DNA of 9,030 nt from the NCBI GenBank assembly GCA_964496275.1, contig CAZBYL010000071.1, forward strand, positions 1 to 9,030, in the 5' to 3' direction. The notes under the pieces were generated by a model. That model saw only the letters and a program-made list of their open reading frames with translations. It did no database searches and had not been told where the DNA came from. The first letter of the stretch is position 1, and each line of letters begins with the position of its first letter. The DNA comes from CAZBYL01 sp964496275. GTDB taxonomy: Bacteria; Synergistota; Synergistia; Synergistales; Synergistaceae. Below, in pieces: positions 1 through 5,617 of this stretch. Both the position numbers and the translations under genes were made by a program.

Positions 1-3
1 TGC

Positions 4-87
4 CGCACATTTATGTGCGTTCAAGGGGGATTGGGGGCTGCTGCCCTCAACAAGCGTTTCTGTCTGTCAGGACAGAAACATTGCTTG
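4..87. repeat. Cluster of three adjacent inverted repeats (possible oriT-like region)
   Basis: Three inverted repeats follow each other. Bases 4-10 (CGCACAT) and 13-19 are perfect complements with a 2-base spacer. Bases 31-38 (TTGGGGGC) pair with 43-50 (GCCCTCAA), with one G-T pair and a 4-base loop. Bases 56-64 (GTTTCTGTC) pair with 71-79 (GACAGAAAC), and the stem is extended by CAAGC at 51-55 with GCTTG at 83-87 across a 3-base bulge. None is followed by a T-run, so they are not ordinary terminators. Clustered hairpins of this kind are typical of transfer origins and relaxase-binding regions of mobile elements in Clostridia, but no mobilisation gene lies within the window, so that role is inference. 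Confidence 0.45.
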
Positions 88-172
88 CCAGTCACTCCGT
101 CTATCGTTGCCCTCGTCTACTTGGAAGCACATCGGCAGATTCAAACTCTTTGTAAATTCTCCCGCTTTCATC
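88..172. other. Non-coding stretch, no feature seen
   Basis: Between the hairpin cluster and the promoter of the regulatory operon I see no supported gene. An open frame from 13 to 312 crosses this stretch, but its ATG sits inside a palindrome, it has no ribosome binding site, and it overlaps the better supported helix-turn-helix gene. Confidence 0.5.
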
Positions 173-201
173 TTGAATTACTACTGATATTCGCATATAA
201 T
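173..201 (+). promoter_or_regulatory. Sigma-A-type promoter of the regulatory operon
   Basis: TTGAAT at 173-178 (four of six consensus positions) is separated by 17 bp from a perfect TATAAT at 196-201. Transcription would start near 208, leaving a leader of about 30 bases with AAGGAGG at 225-231 before the first gene. It would drive the helix-turn-helix, response regulator and kinase genes. Confidence 0.7.
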
Positions 202-239
202 ATAGACTGTATTTTTGTAGTTACAAGGAGGCGAAGCGC

Positions 240-431
240 GTGGCAGGCATCGAGGGCTACATTTCCATACGCGAAGCGTCCTACAAATGGGGTGTATCGG
301 AGCGACGCGTGACGCAATACTGCTCACAAGGGCGTATCCCCGGATTGACCCGCTTCGGGCGCTCATGGGCGATACCCTCTAATGCGGGAAAGCCAAGTGA
401 CCCGCGTAAGAATTTAGAGAAACGGAGGTGA
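240..431 (+). CDS. Small excisionase/MerR-like helix-turn-helix DNA-binding protein
   Basis: This encodes a 63-residue protein, probably a DNA-binding protein of the short excisionase-like winged-helix type that is widespread in Clostridia. Residues about 8-50 show the family pattern: a helix of the type ISIREASYKWGVSERRV, then QGRIPG, then the wing segment RFGRSWAIP, ending in a Lys/Arg-rich tail. The GTG start at 240 is chosen because AAGGAGG lies at 225-231, 8 bases upstream. Its last codons contain the GGAGG (424-428) used by the response regulator gene that begins 5 bases after its stop, so the two are in one operon and probably translationally coupled. Such proteins occur both in mobile elements (as excision or transfer regulators) and as stand-alone regulators. 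Here it may regulate the two-component operon, but its target is unknown. Confidence 0.75.
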   Translation: MAGIEGYISIREASYKWGVSERRVTQYCSQGRIPGLTRFGRSWAIPSNAGKPSDPRKNLEKRR

Positions 432-436
432 GCACA

Positions 437-1156
437 ATGCTAAAAATTGCAGTTTGTGATGACGAACAAAATTACTTGCACGACATGGAACGCTTATTAA
501 AAGAATATGAAACGCAGCGAAGCATCGAAATCGAAGCATCGTACTTTCGGCTACCCTTTGATTTACTGGAACAGGTGGAAAAAGGCACAGACTTCGCCCT
601 CTATTGTTTGGACGTTTATATGCCCGGCATAACCGGCATCGCTGCTGCTCGGCAACTGCGGAAAAACGGCATTGAGACACCCGTTATCTTTTTGACCACC
701 TCCAAAGAGCACGCATTGGAGGCCTTTGGCGTGGGTGCACTTGGCTACCTTGTCAAACCTTTTGAGCGTGATATGTTCTTCAAGCTAATGGATACTGTTA
801 CGGCCTATACTGGGCAGGAACGGCGACGGCATGTTCTACTCAAGGTGGAAGGAATGCTTCGCAGTGTTGCCGTGCGAGACATCATTTACTCGGAATCGAC
901 AAAAAATCATCAAGCTATCCATCTGGAAGATGGTACAACGATGCTTTCGCGCATGGCGGTGAGCGAGCTTTTTGATGAATTGTCGCCATCCGGCTGCTTT
1001 GTGCGCTGTGGCAGCGCCTATATTCTGAATCTGGCGAAGATCAAACGCCTTGGGACAAAAACCGTGGAGCTTGAAGACGATACAGAAATTGCTATGCCGC
1101 GCGGCGCGTATGCCGATGTTAAAGCAGCGTATTACGCATTTTTCAGTGAAAGATAG
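437..1156 (+). CDS. LytTR-family response regulator (AgrA/ComE-type)
   Basis: This is a 239-residue cytoplasmic response regulator. The receiver domain (about residues 1-118) has the acidic pair D8-D9, the phospho-acceptor D59 in the context CLDVYMPG, the switch Thr at 87/88 and K107 in the LVKPF motif. The C-terminal part (about 130-235) matches the LytTR DNA-binding fold, with landmarks RDIIYSES, CFVRCGSAYILNL and the PRGAY end. LytTR regulators usually bind pairs of direct repeats about two helical turns apart and activate promoters of peptide and secretion genes. The repeats at 2443-2479 are a candidate target. The ATG at 437 is chosen over the in-frame GTG at 428, because the GTG overlaps the ribosome binding site GGAGG (424-428) and MLKIAVCDDE is the usual start of this family. 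It lies directly upstream of its presumed kinase partner. An agr, fsr or com name is not justified. Confidence 0.93.
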   Translation: MLKIAVCDDEQNYLHDMERLLKEYETQRSIEIEASYFRLPFDLLEQVEKGTDFALYCLDVYMPGITGIAAARQLRKNGIETPVIFLTTSKEHALEAFGVGALGYLVKPFERDMFFKLMDTVTAYTGQERRRHVLLKVEGMLRSVAVRDIIYSESTKNHQAIHLEDGTTMLSRMAVSELFDELSPSGCFVRCGSAYILNLAKIKRLGTKTVELEDDTEIAMPRGAYADVKAAYYAFFSER

Positions 1157-1165
1157 GTGGATATT

Positions 1166-2431
1166 GTGATTTTAATGATTGATACAATACTGACGCTCAC
1201 CTCGCATATTATAGCCGCTGTTACGCTCGCGCCGCTCAAATACAGCAAGCGAAAGACCTATACAATCTGGGCGATATGGGGCTTGCTGCTGGTCGCGTTA
1301 GCTTGCTTTGGCCCCTCGCCTCAAGAATCCGGCGGAATACTCGGATTTGCAGTATTTTCATTGACCTGCATCCTTCATGTGGCGGTTTATTTTCTTACTA
1401 CCACAGGACGACTTTGTGAGCGATTTTTTTTGATTCTTAGCTATGCCACTTTTTTTACGGCCTGCTGCGGCGTTATACAGTTTCTAAAAGCTTTTCTGTT
1501 ACCCGATGGCGAATGGCAATACTTAATCGCTTATGCGATAACGCTGGTACTGCTTCTCTATGTTTTCCTTTGTAAGCTCCTGCCCACGTTCAAGCAGTCC
1601 GCCGGATACATTGAACGAGGCTGGGCGCTGCTAAGCTCTCTCATGGCTGTATTCTTTTTCGCACTGATTGCCTGGTTCGTGTTTCCGAACAACATAAATG
1701 ACTATACACTCGGACAGGCGATCGGTCTGCCCATCCTTGTTGTAATCCTGTTTGTAACCTACGCTGTTATTTTCGTCTGCATCCGCAACATTGCCGACGC
1801 CCAGAGAGCCCGGCAGATGAGCCTGCAAATGGAGCTGCTTTCTGCGCAGGTCAGCGCCCAAAGTCAGGCCTCGGAGGAAGCCCGTCGCAATCGGCACGAC
1901 CTGCGGCACCACAACGCAGCGATGCTCGCCCTTGCGGAAAAGGGCGAACTTTCGGAATTGATACAATACTTAAAAGGTTTCGGTGACAACGACACGAAAG
2001 GCAATGATACGGTATGGTGTGAGAACGCCACCTTAAACAGCATTTTGTGTATCTATGCAGCGAAAGCCGCCGAGCAAAAGATCAGTACGGATATTCTGGC
2101 GGAGGCGGAGCAGGAGCTGCCTATTTCTCCCACCGATTTGGTGGCAATTGTGGCAAATCTGTTTGAAAACGCCATCCACGGCGCGGCAAAGTCCGGCGCG
2201 GCAATGCCGACCATCCACATCCGTATTTTCAGAAAGTCCAAGAAGCTGGTGATTCGTATGGAAAATACCTGCGCGGCAAAGCTGCGTTTTCCCGAAGCCA
2301 TGCCGGAGGAACAATACGGTGTCGGGATTTACAGTATTCTCAAGGCTGCCGAGAGCTATGCCGGAGAGTGCGCCTTTACCGCCGATGGCGGCATTTTCAC
2401 CACACTTATTATGTTGAATTTGTCCAAATAG
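1166..2431 (+). CDS. GHKL-family membrane sensor histidine kinase (AgrC-like)
   Basis: This is a sensor kinase of about 421 residues and the probable partner of the preceding LytTR regulator. The N-terminal 205 residues hold six or seven hydrophobic membrane segments and no obvious extracellular domain, as in AgrC-type peptide sensors. A linker with coiled-coil character (about 210-235) leads to the phospho-acceptor H244 in RNRHDLRHHN. The ATPase domain has an N-box (N331, E334, N335 in NLFENAIHG), N367 in RMENT, and a G-box GVGIYSI at about 385-391, ending in GGIFTTLIML. The start is uncertain. GTG 1157 directly follows the previous stop but has a poor ribosome binding site; GTG 1166 has AGGTGG at 1155-1160, 5 bases upstream, and is preferred here; ATG 1175 is also possible. 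The ligand is unknown. One of the exported peptides encoded downstream is a reasonable guess, because no agrB or agrD cyclic-peptide gene is present. Confidence 0.9.
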   Translation: MILMIDTILTLTSHIIAAVTLAPLKYSKRKTYTIWAIWGLLLVALACFGPSPQESGGILGFAVFSLTCILHVAVYFLTTTGRLCERFFLILSYATFFTACCGVIQFLKAFLLPDGEWQYLIAYAITLVLLLYVFLCKLLPTFKQSAGYIERGWALLSSLMAVFFFALIAWFVFPNNINDYTLGQAIGLPILVVILFVTYAVIFVCIRNIADAQRARQMSLQMELLSAQVSAQSQASEEARRNRHDLRHHNAAMLALAEKGELSELIQYLKGFGDNDTKGNDTVWCENATLNSILCIYAAKAAEQKISTDILAEAEQELPISPTDLVAIVANLFENAIHGAAKSGAAMPTIHIRIFRKSKKLVIRMENTCAAKLRFPEAMPEEQYGVGIYSILKAAESYAGECAFTADGGIFTTLIMLNLSK

Positions 2432-2442
2432 ACGAATCAGAG

Positions 2443-2479
2443 TGCAATCTATCTCAAAAAAATGCGATCTATCTCAAAA
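2443..2479. repeat. Two 17-bp direct repeats 20 bp apart, candidate LytTR operator
   Basis: TGCAATCTATCTCAAAA (2443-2459) and TGCGATCTATCTCAAAA (2463-2479) differ at one base and start exactly 20 bp apart, about two helical turns. They lie just after the kinase stop codon and run into the left arm of the terminator. LytTR proteins such as AgrA and ComE bind direct repeats with this sort of spacing just upstream of a -35 region. The motif itself does not match the classic AgrA site, so the assignment is inference from spacing and position. Confidence 0.5.
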
Positions 2480-2503
2480 GCCGCCCAAACGGGCGGCTTT
2501 TTT
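2476..2503 (+). terminator. Intrinsic terminator after the regulatory operon
   Basis: GCCGCCC (2480-2486) pairs perfectly with GGGCGGC (2491-2497) around the loop AAAC. A-T pairs extend the stem, and a run of six T follows (2498-2503). It ends the regulator/kinase transcript 50-70 bases after the kinase stop and separates it from the peptide/transporter operon. Confidence 0.9.
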
Positions 2504-2504
2504 C

Positions 2505-2510
2505 TATACT
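2505..2510 (+). promoter_or_regulatory. Possible activator-dependent -10 box of the peptide operon
   Basis: TATACT (five of six consensus positions) stands 48 bases before the first peptide gene. The position for a -35 box, 17 bp upstream (2482-2487), is CGCCCA inside the terminator stem and does not resemble TTGACA. A missing -35 together with direct repeats ending just upstream fits a promoter that needs an activator, here presumably the LytTR regulator. This is inferred only. Confidence 0.4.
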
Positions 2511-2558
2511 ATACGCAAGATGCAAGCTAAGTTTCGGATAACAGTCAGGAGGCGCAGG

Positions 2559-2813
2559 ATGAACGAGAACAAAAAACTCATAGGGCTTTCCGACGATCAA
2601 CTGAGGACAGTATCCGGAGGAAGTGAATCTTCAATGGATAAAAATGGTGGAGAAATAGACAAATACGCCTGCTGTGATCGTTTCTCTCCCCGCAAGAGTT
2701 TAGTGATGCCGCGGCGGGAGTGCTGGTACTGTCGCTACGCGGATTTCCACTTGAACAAACCCGTGGCACTGGAGGTTGGGATATGCCGCTACCCGATGCC
2801 ACAGAACAAGTGA
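2559..2813 (+). CDS. GG-leader Cys-rich secreted peptide precursor 1
   Basis: This is an 84-residue precursor. The leader (residues 1-21) ends in LSDDQLRTVSGG, a classic double-glycine motif recognised by C39 peptidase transporters. Cleavage after G21 would release a 63-residue product. That product has a CC pair (C38, C39), a CxxC knuckle (C55-W-Y-C58) and a single C76 in GICRYP. The arrangement CxxCRY...GxCRYP recalls small metal-binding Cys clusters rather than a standard zinc ribbon. The start is ATG 2559, because AGGAGG lies at 2547-2552 with 6-base spacing; the frame is open upstream to 2442 but that part would run through the terminator. It is the first gene after the terminator and differs from the other precursors in length and Cys pattern, so it may have a separate role, such as inducer. 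That role is a guess. Confidence 0.82.
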   Translation: MNENKKLIGLSDDQLRTVSGGSESSMDKNGGEIDKYACCDRFSPRKSLVMPRRECWYCRYADFHLNKPVALEVGICRYPMPQNK

Positions 2814-2827
2814 CAGCGAGAATCGCA

Positions 2828-2856
2828 TTGATACACTCTTGCAAGCTCGCAATAAT
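2828..2856 (+). promoter_or_regulatory. Candidate internal promoter before peptide 2 and the transporter genes
   Basis: TTGATA (2828-2833, five of six) is 17 bp from AATAAT (2851-2856, five of six). It lies in the 72-base gap between the first and second peptide genes, with a start point expected near 2863, just upstream of AGGGAGG (2871-2877). It could give basal, activator-independent expression of peptide 2 and the export genes. Confidence 0.55.
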
Positions 2857-2885
2857 ACGAAAATCAATACAGGGAGGAAAACAAA

Positions 2886-3083
2886 ATGAAAAACGAAGTG
2901 AAGAACAACAAGGAACTCGATGACAAGCAATTAGAGCAGGCAAACGGCGGCAGAGGCGACTCTGGTGACGGTGGAAACCACGGAGCAAACCGAATGTATT
3001 GCCCGAATTGCGGTTCGGCAATGGAAGAGGAAGTTTGGGGAGTCAGCGTTCTTCGTTTTAGATGCCCCAAATGCGGAACGTGA
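2886..3083 (+). CDS. GG-leader zinc-ribbon peptide precursor 2
   Basis: This is a 65-residue precursor. The leader (1-22) contains ELDDKQLEQANGG, and cleavage after G22 would leave 43 residues. A Gly/Asp/Asn-rich, flexible stretch follows the GG. Then comes a textbook two-knuckle zinc ribbon: CPNCG (C39, C42), a 17-residue span containing VWGVSVLRFR, and CPKCG (C60, C63), ending one residue later. All four metal ligands are present and there are no other Cys. A good ribosome binding site (AGGGAGG, 2871-2877, 8-base spacing) supports ATG 2886. It sits between peptide 1 and the export genes. Zinc ribbons are normally parts of cytosolic nucleic-acid-binding proteins, so one behind an export leader is unusual. 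Function is unknown. Confidence 0.87.
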   Translation: MKNEVKNNKELDDKQLEQANGGRGDSGDGGNHGANRMYCPNCGSAMEEEVWGVSVLRFRCPKCGT

Positions 3084-3220
3084 GTAGTAAAATCAATCTC
3101 ATACAGCGAATCGAAAAACGCAGCAAAGCGCAATGACGCGCGTCGTGTGGCAGGAGCGTTCGGGGCTTCACACAACTCGGACTCTCCTGACGCGATAAAA
3201 GCATGACAGGAGGTCAGGAA
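3084..3220 (+). promoter_or_regulatory. Intergenic gap with an imperfect long-range hairpin
   Basis: The 137 bases between peptide 2 and the membrane stub contain CGCGTC (3139-3144) complementary to GACGCG (3189-3194), and AGGAG (3152-3156) complementary to CTCCT (3184-3188). Together they form a stem with a 7-base bulge on the left arm. The left side also forms a short palindrome, GACGCGCGTC (3135-3144). No T-run follows, so it is not a standard terminator. It could be an RNA-stabilising or partial attenuation element setting the ratio of peptide to transporter transcript. That is speculative. Confidence 0.3.
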
Positions 3221-3409
3221 ATGGAGAATAGCATTTTCAGAAAGAAAAGCATAGAGCGGGTCTCATCGCCGGAGCAGCTCAACGATTACATCCGCGTGTC
3301 AAACCCCGGAGTGTGGCTGACACTATCGGCTATCATCATATTGCTGGTGGGCGCGGGCGTGTGGGTCTGCGTGGGCTACCCGGAGATATTTGCGTTCCTT
3401 TGGAACTGA
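3221..3409 (+). CDS. Short membrane protein matching only the N-terminus of an HlyD-type NHLM secretion protein
   Basis: This is a 62-residue protein with one membrane segment (about 31-52). Its first 35 residues (FRKKSIERVSSPEQLNDYIR, then VSNPGVW) resemble the start of the HlyD-like 'NHLM bacteriocin system secretion protein'. In full-length members the cytosolic N-terminus and membrane helix are followed by a long coiled-coil and lipoyl-type adaptor region of several hundred residues, which is absent here. The next gene starts only 13 bases after the stop, with no decayed adaptor remnant in between, so the short form seems settled rather than freshly broken. ATG 3221 is preferred to ATG 3203 because AGGAGG (3208-3213) lies 7 bases upstream of it. 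It may be an accessory subunit of the exporter encoded next. The match is from recalled family sequence, not from a search. Confidence 0.72.
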   Translation: MENSIFRKKSIERVSSPEQLNDYIRVSNPGVWLTLSAIIILLVGAGVWVCVGYPEIFAFLWN

Positions 3410-3422
3410 CGGGGTGAAAAGG

Positions 3423-5603
3423 ATGGGACAAACGAAGACAAAGCATGCGCCTCGCAGCAATGTTGCGAAGGTGCCGGTGGTGATGCAGCTGGAAACGCTG
3501 GAATGCGGCGCTGCCAGCCTTTGTATGGTGCTGGCGTACTTCGGCAAGTGGGTCACTCTGGAGCAGGTGCGCGCTGATTGCGGTGTTTCGAGAGACGGCT
3601 CCAACGCCAGAAATATCCTCAAAGCGGCGCGAAGCTACGGTCTGGATGCCAGAGGCTACCGCTTTGAGCCGGAGGAGCTGCGTCAGGAAACCAGCTTCCC
3701 CTGCATCATCCACTGGAACTTTAACCACTTTGTGGTGCTCTGCGGCTTCAAGGGAGGAAATGCCATCATCAACGACCCGGCTCGCGGCAGATACAGCGTG
3801 AGCATAGACGCCTTTGACAAGGCATTTACCGGCGTGTGTCTCTGTTTTGAGCCGACAGATGCTTTCCAGCCCGGCGGAAAGCAGAAAAGTATGCTGTCGT
3901 TTGCCAAAAAGCGACTGGTTGGAGCCGGAGCCGCTATTGCCTTTGTGGTAATGACCACCGTGATTACGGCGCTGATCGGCGTGGTTAACCCCGTGTTCTC
4001 GAGGGTATTTCTGGACAGGCTCCTGACGGGAGAAAATCCCCAATGGTTTACTCCCTTTTTGATTGCGCTGTCTGCACTGGGCGTCATTCAAATCGTTACG
4101 GCATGGATACAGGCCGTCTATTCCCTGCGGATAAACGGCAAGCTGGCGGTCATGGGGAATACATCGTTTCTGTGGCACGTTCTTCGCCTGCCGATGGATT
4201 TCTTTTCCCAACGCATGGCGGGCGATATACAGCAGCGGCAGGGCACCAACGCCTCCATCGCCGATGAACTTGTAAACACCTTTGCACCATTGGCGCTCAA
4301 CGCTGTGATGATGGTGTTTTATCTGGTGGTCATGCTGCGGTACAGCGTCCTGCTGACGCTCATAGGCGTGGCCTCCATTGCAATCAATCTTCTGGTATCC
4401 CGTCTCATTTCCAAAAAACGTGTGAACATCACCCGCGTTCAGATGCGGGATTCCGGCAAGCTGGCGGGAGCAACGGTGGCGGGTATTCAGATGATCGAGA
4501 CCATCAAGGCCAGCGGTGCGGAGAACGGTTACTTTGAAAAGTGGTCTGGCTATCAAGCCAGTGTGAATACACAGCAAATCAAATTTGTAAAGCTCAATCA
4601 ATATCTTGGACTGCTGCCGGGGCTGATTTCGTCTCTTGCCAACATCGCGGTGATGATGATGGGCGTCTTTCTTGCCATGCAGGGGCAGTTCACCATTGGC
4701 ATGGTCATGGCGTTTCAGGGCTTTCTGGCATCCTTTACCGCACCGGCAACAACGCTGATTACAGCCGGACAGACCTTGCAGGAAATGCGTACTGAGATGG
4801 AGCGCGTTGAGGACGTGATGGAATATCCCACCGATGTGAACTATGAATCGGAAGCAATTGGGGAAAGCGACGAATACGACAAGCTTTCCGGCCGTGTGGA
4901 GATGAAAAACATCACCTTCGGCTATTCCCGCTTGGATGAGCCACTTATTAAAGATTTCAACCTTTCCCTTGAGCCGGGAAAGCGGGTTGCTTTTGTGGGT
5001 TCCTCCGGCTGCGGCAAGTCCACGCTGGCAAAGCTCATTTCGGGCTTATACCAGCCGTGGAGCGGCGAGATACTCTTTGACGGTAAAGCAATCAAAACGA
5101 TTGACCGCAGTGTGTTCAGCGGTTCACTGGCTGTTGTGGATCAGGACATCATTCTCTTTGAGGATACCATCGCCAATAATATCAAAATGTGGGATACCTC
5201 CATTGAGGACTATGAAATGATACTTGCCGCCCGGGACGCGCAGCTGCACGAGGATATCATGCAGCGGGACGGCGGCTACAATTACAGAATTACCGAGGGC
5301 GGACGGGATTTCTCCGGTGGACAGCGGCAGCGCATGGAGATTGCGCGGGTGCTGGCACAGGATCCGACCATCATCATTTTGGACGAAGCTACCAGCGCCC
5401 TTGACGCAAAAACCGAGCATGAGGTAGTCAATGCCATCCGCGACAGGGGCATTACCTGCATTGTCGTGGCACATCGCCTATCCACCATCCGCGACTGTGA
5501 CGAAATTATTGTCATGGATCACGGTGATGTGGCGGAGCGCGGAACCCACGATGAGCTTTTCGCGCTGGGTGGAATATATACGCAGCTGGTTTCCAGTGAT
5601 TGA
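3423..5603 (+). CDS. NHLP-type bacteriocin exporter with C39 peptidase, permease and ATPase
   Basis: This is a 726-residue peptidase-containing ABC transporter (PCAT) that cuts GG leaders on the cytosolic side and exports the product. The C39 peptidase domain (about 15-145) has the full catalytic set: C28 in QLETLECGAASL, H102 in HWNFNHFVVL and D118 in INDPARG, with Q22 as the likely oxyanion residue. The permease part (about 165-450) has six predicted helices. The ATPase domain (about 490-726) has Walker A GSSGCGKST (526-534), Q-loop Q574, signature SGGQ (631-634), Walker B IIILDE (650-655) and the H-loop H684. It matches the NHLP peptidase/permease/ATPase family in length and order. ATG 3423 follows GGGGTGA (3411-3417); an ATG at 3390 would overlap the stub gene. 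The nearby GG-leader peptides are its obvious substrates. Confidence 0.95.
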   Translation: MGQTKTKHAPRSNVAKVPVVMQLETLECGAASLCMVLAYFGKWVTLEQVRADCGVSRDGSNARNILKAARSYGLDARGYRFEPEELRQETSFPCIIHWNFNHFVVLCGFKGGNAIINDPARGRYSVSIDAFDKAFTGVCLCFEPTDAFQPGGKQKSMLSFAKKRLVGAGAAIAFVVMTTVITALIGVVNPVFSRVFLDRLLTGENPQWFTPFLIALSALGVIQIVTAWIQAVYSLRINGKLAVMGNTSFLWHVLRLPMDFFSQRMAGDIQQRQGTNASIADELVNTFAPLALNAVMMVFYLVVMLRYSVLLTLIGVASIAINLLVSRLISKKRVNITRVQMRDSGKLAGATVAGIQMIETIKASGAENGYFEKWSGYQASVNTQQIKFVKLNQYLGLLPGLISSLANIAVMMMGVFLAMQGQFTIGMVMAFQGFLASFTAPATTLITAGQTLQEMRTEMERVEDVMEYPTDVNYESEAIGESDEYDKLSGRVEMKNITFGYSRLDEPLIKDFNLSLEPGKRVAFVGSSGCGKSTLAKLISGLYQPWSGEILFDGKAIKTIDRSVFSGSLAVVDQDIILFEDTIANNIKMWDTSIEDYEMILAARDAQLHEDIMQRDGGYNYRITEGGRDFSGGQRQRMEIARVLAQDPTIIILDEATSALDAKTEHEVVNAIRDRGITCIVVAHRLSTIRDCDEIIVMDHGDVAERGTHDELFALGGIYTQLVSSD

Positions 5604-5617
5604 GGAGGTGAGGACAA

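Noticed and set aside
24..37. Two G-runs as a possible G-quadruplex
   Set aside because: Only two runs are present, and the second is better explained as the arm of the 31-50 hairpin.
13..312. 99-residue open frame on the + strand at the left edge
   Set aside because: Its ATG is inside the 4-19 palindrome, there is no ribosome binding site, and it overlaps the well supported helix-turn-helix gene in another frame.
2442..2558. N-terminal extension of precursor 1 from ATG 2442
   Set aside because: It would be translated through the terminator stem and T-run, has no ribosome binding site, and places the GG leader deep inside the protein.
2952..2960. RGD tripeptide right after the GG of precursor 2, suggesting integrin binding
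   Set aside because: It is three residues in a Gly/Asp-rich linker and is not shared by the other complete precursors; chance is the simplest explanation.
3336..4601. 421-residue open frame on the - strand
   Set aside because: It lies opposite the C39 exporter gene, its translation is rich in His, Arg and Gln with no recognisable domain, and it is explained by codon bias of the + strand gene.
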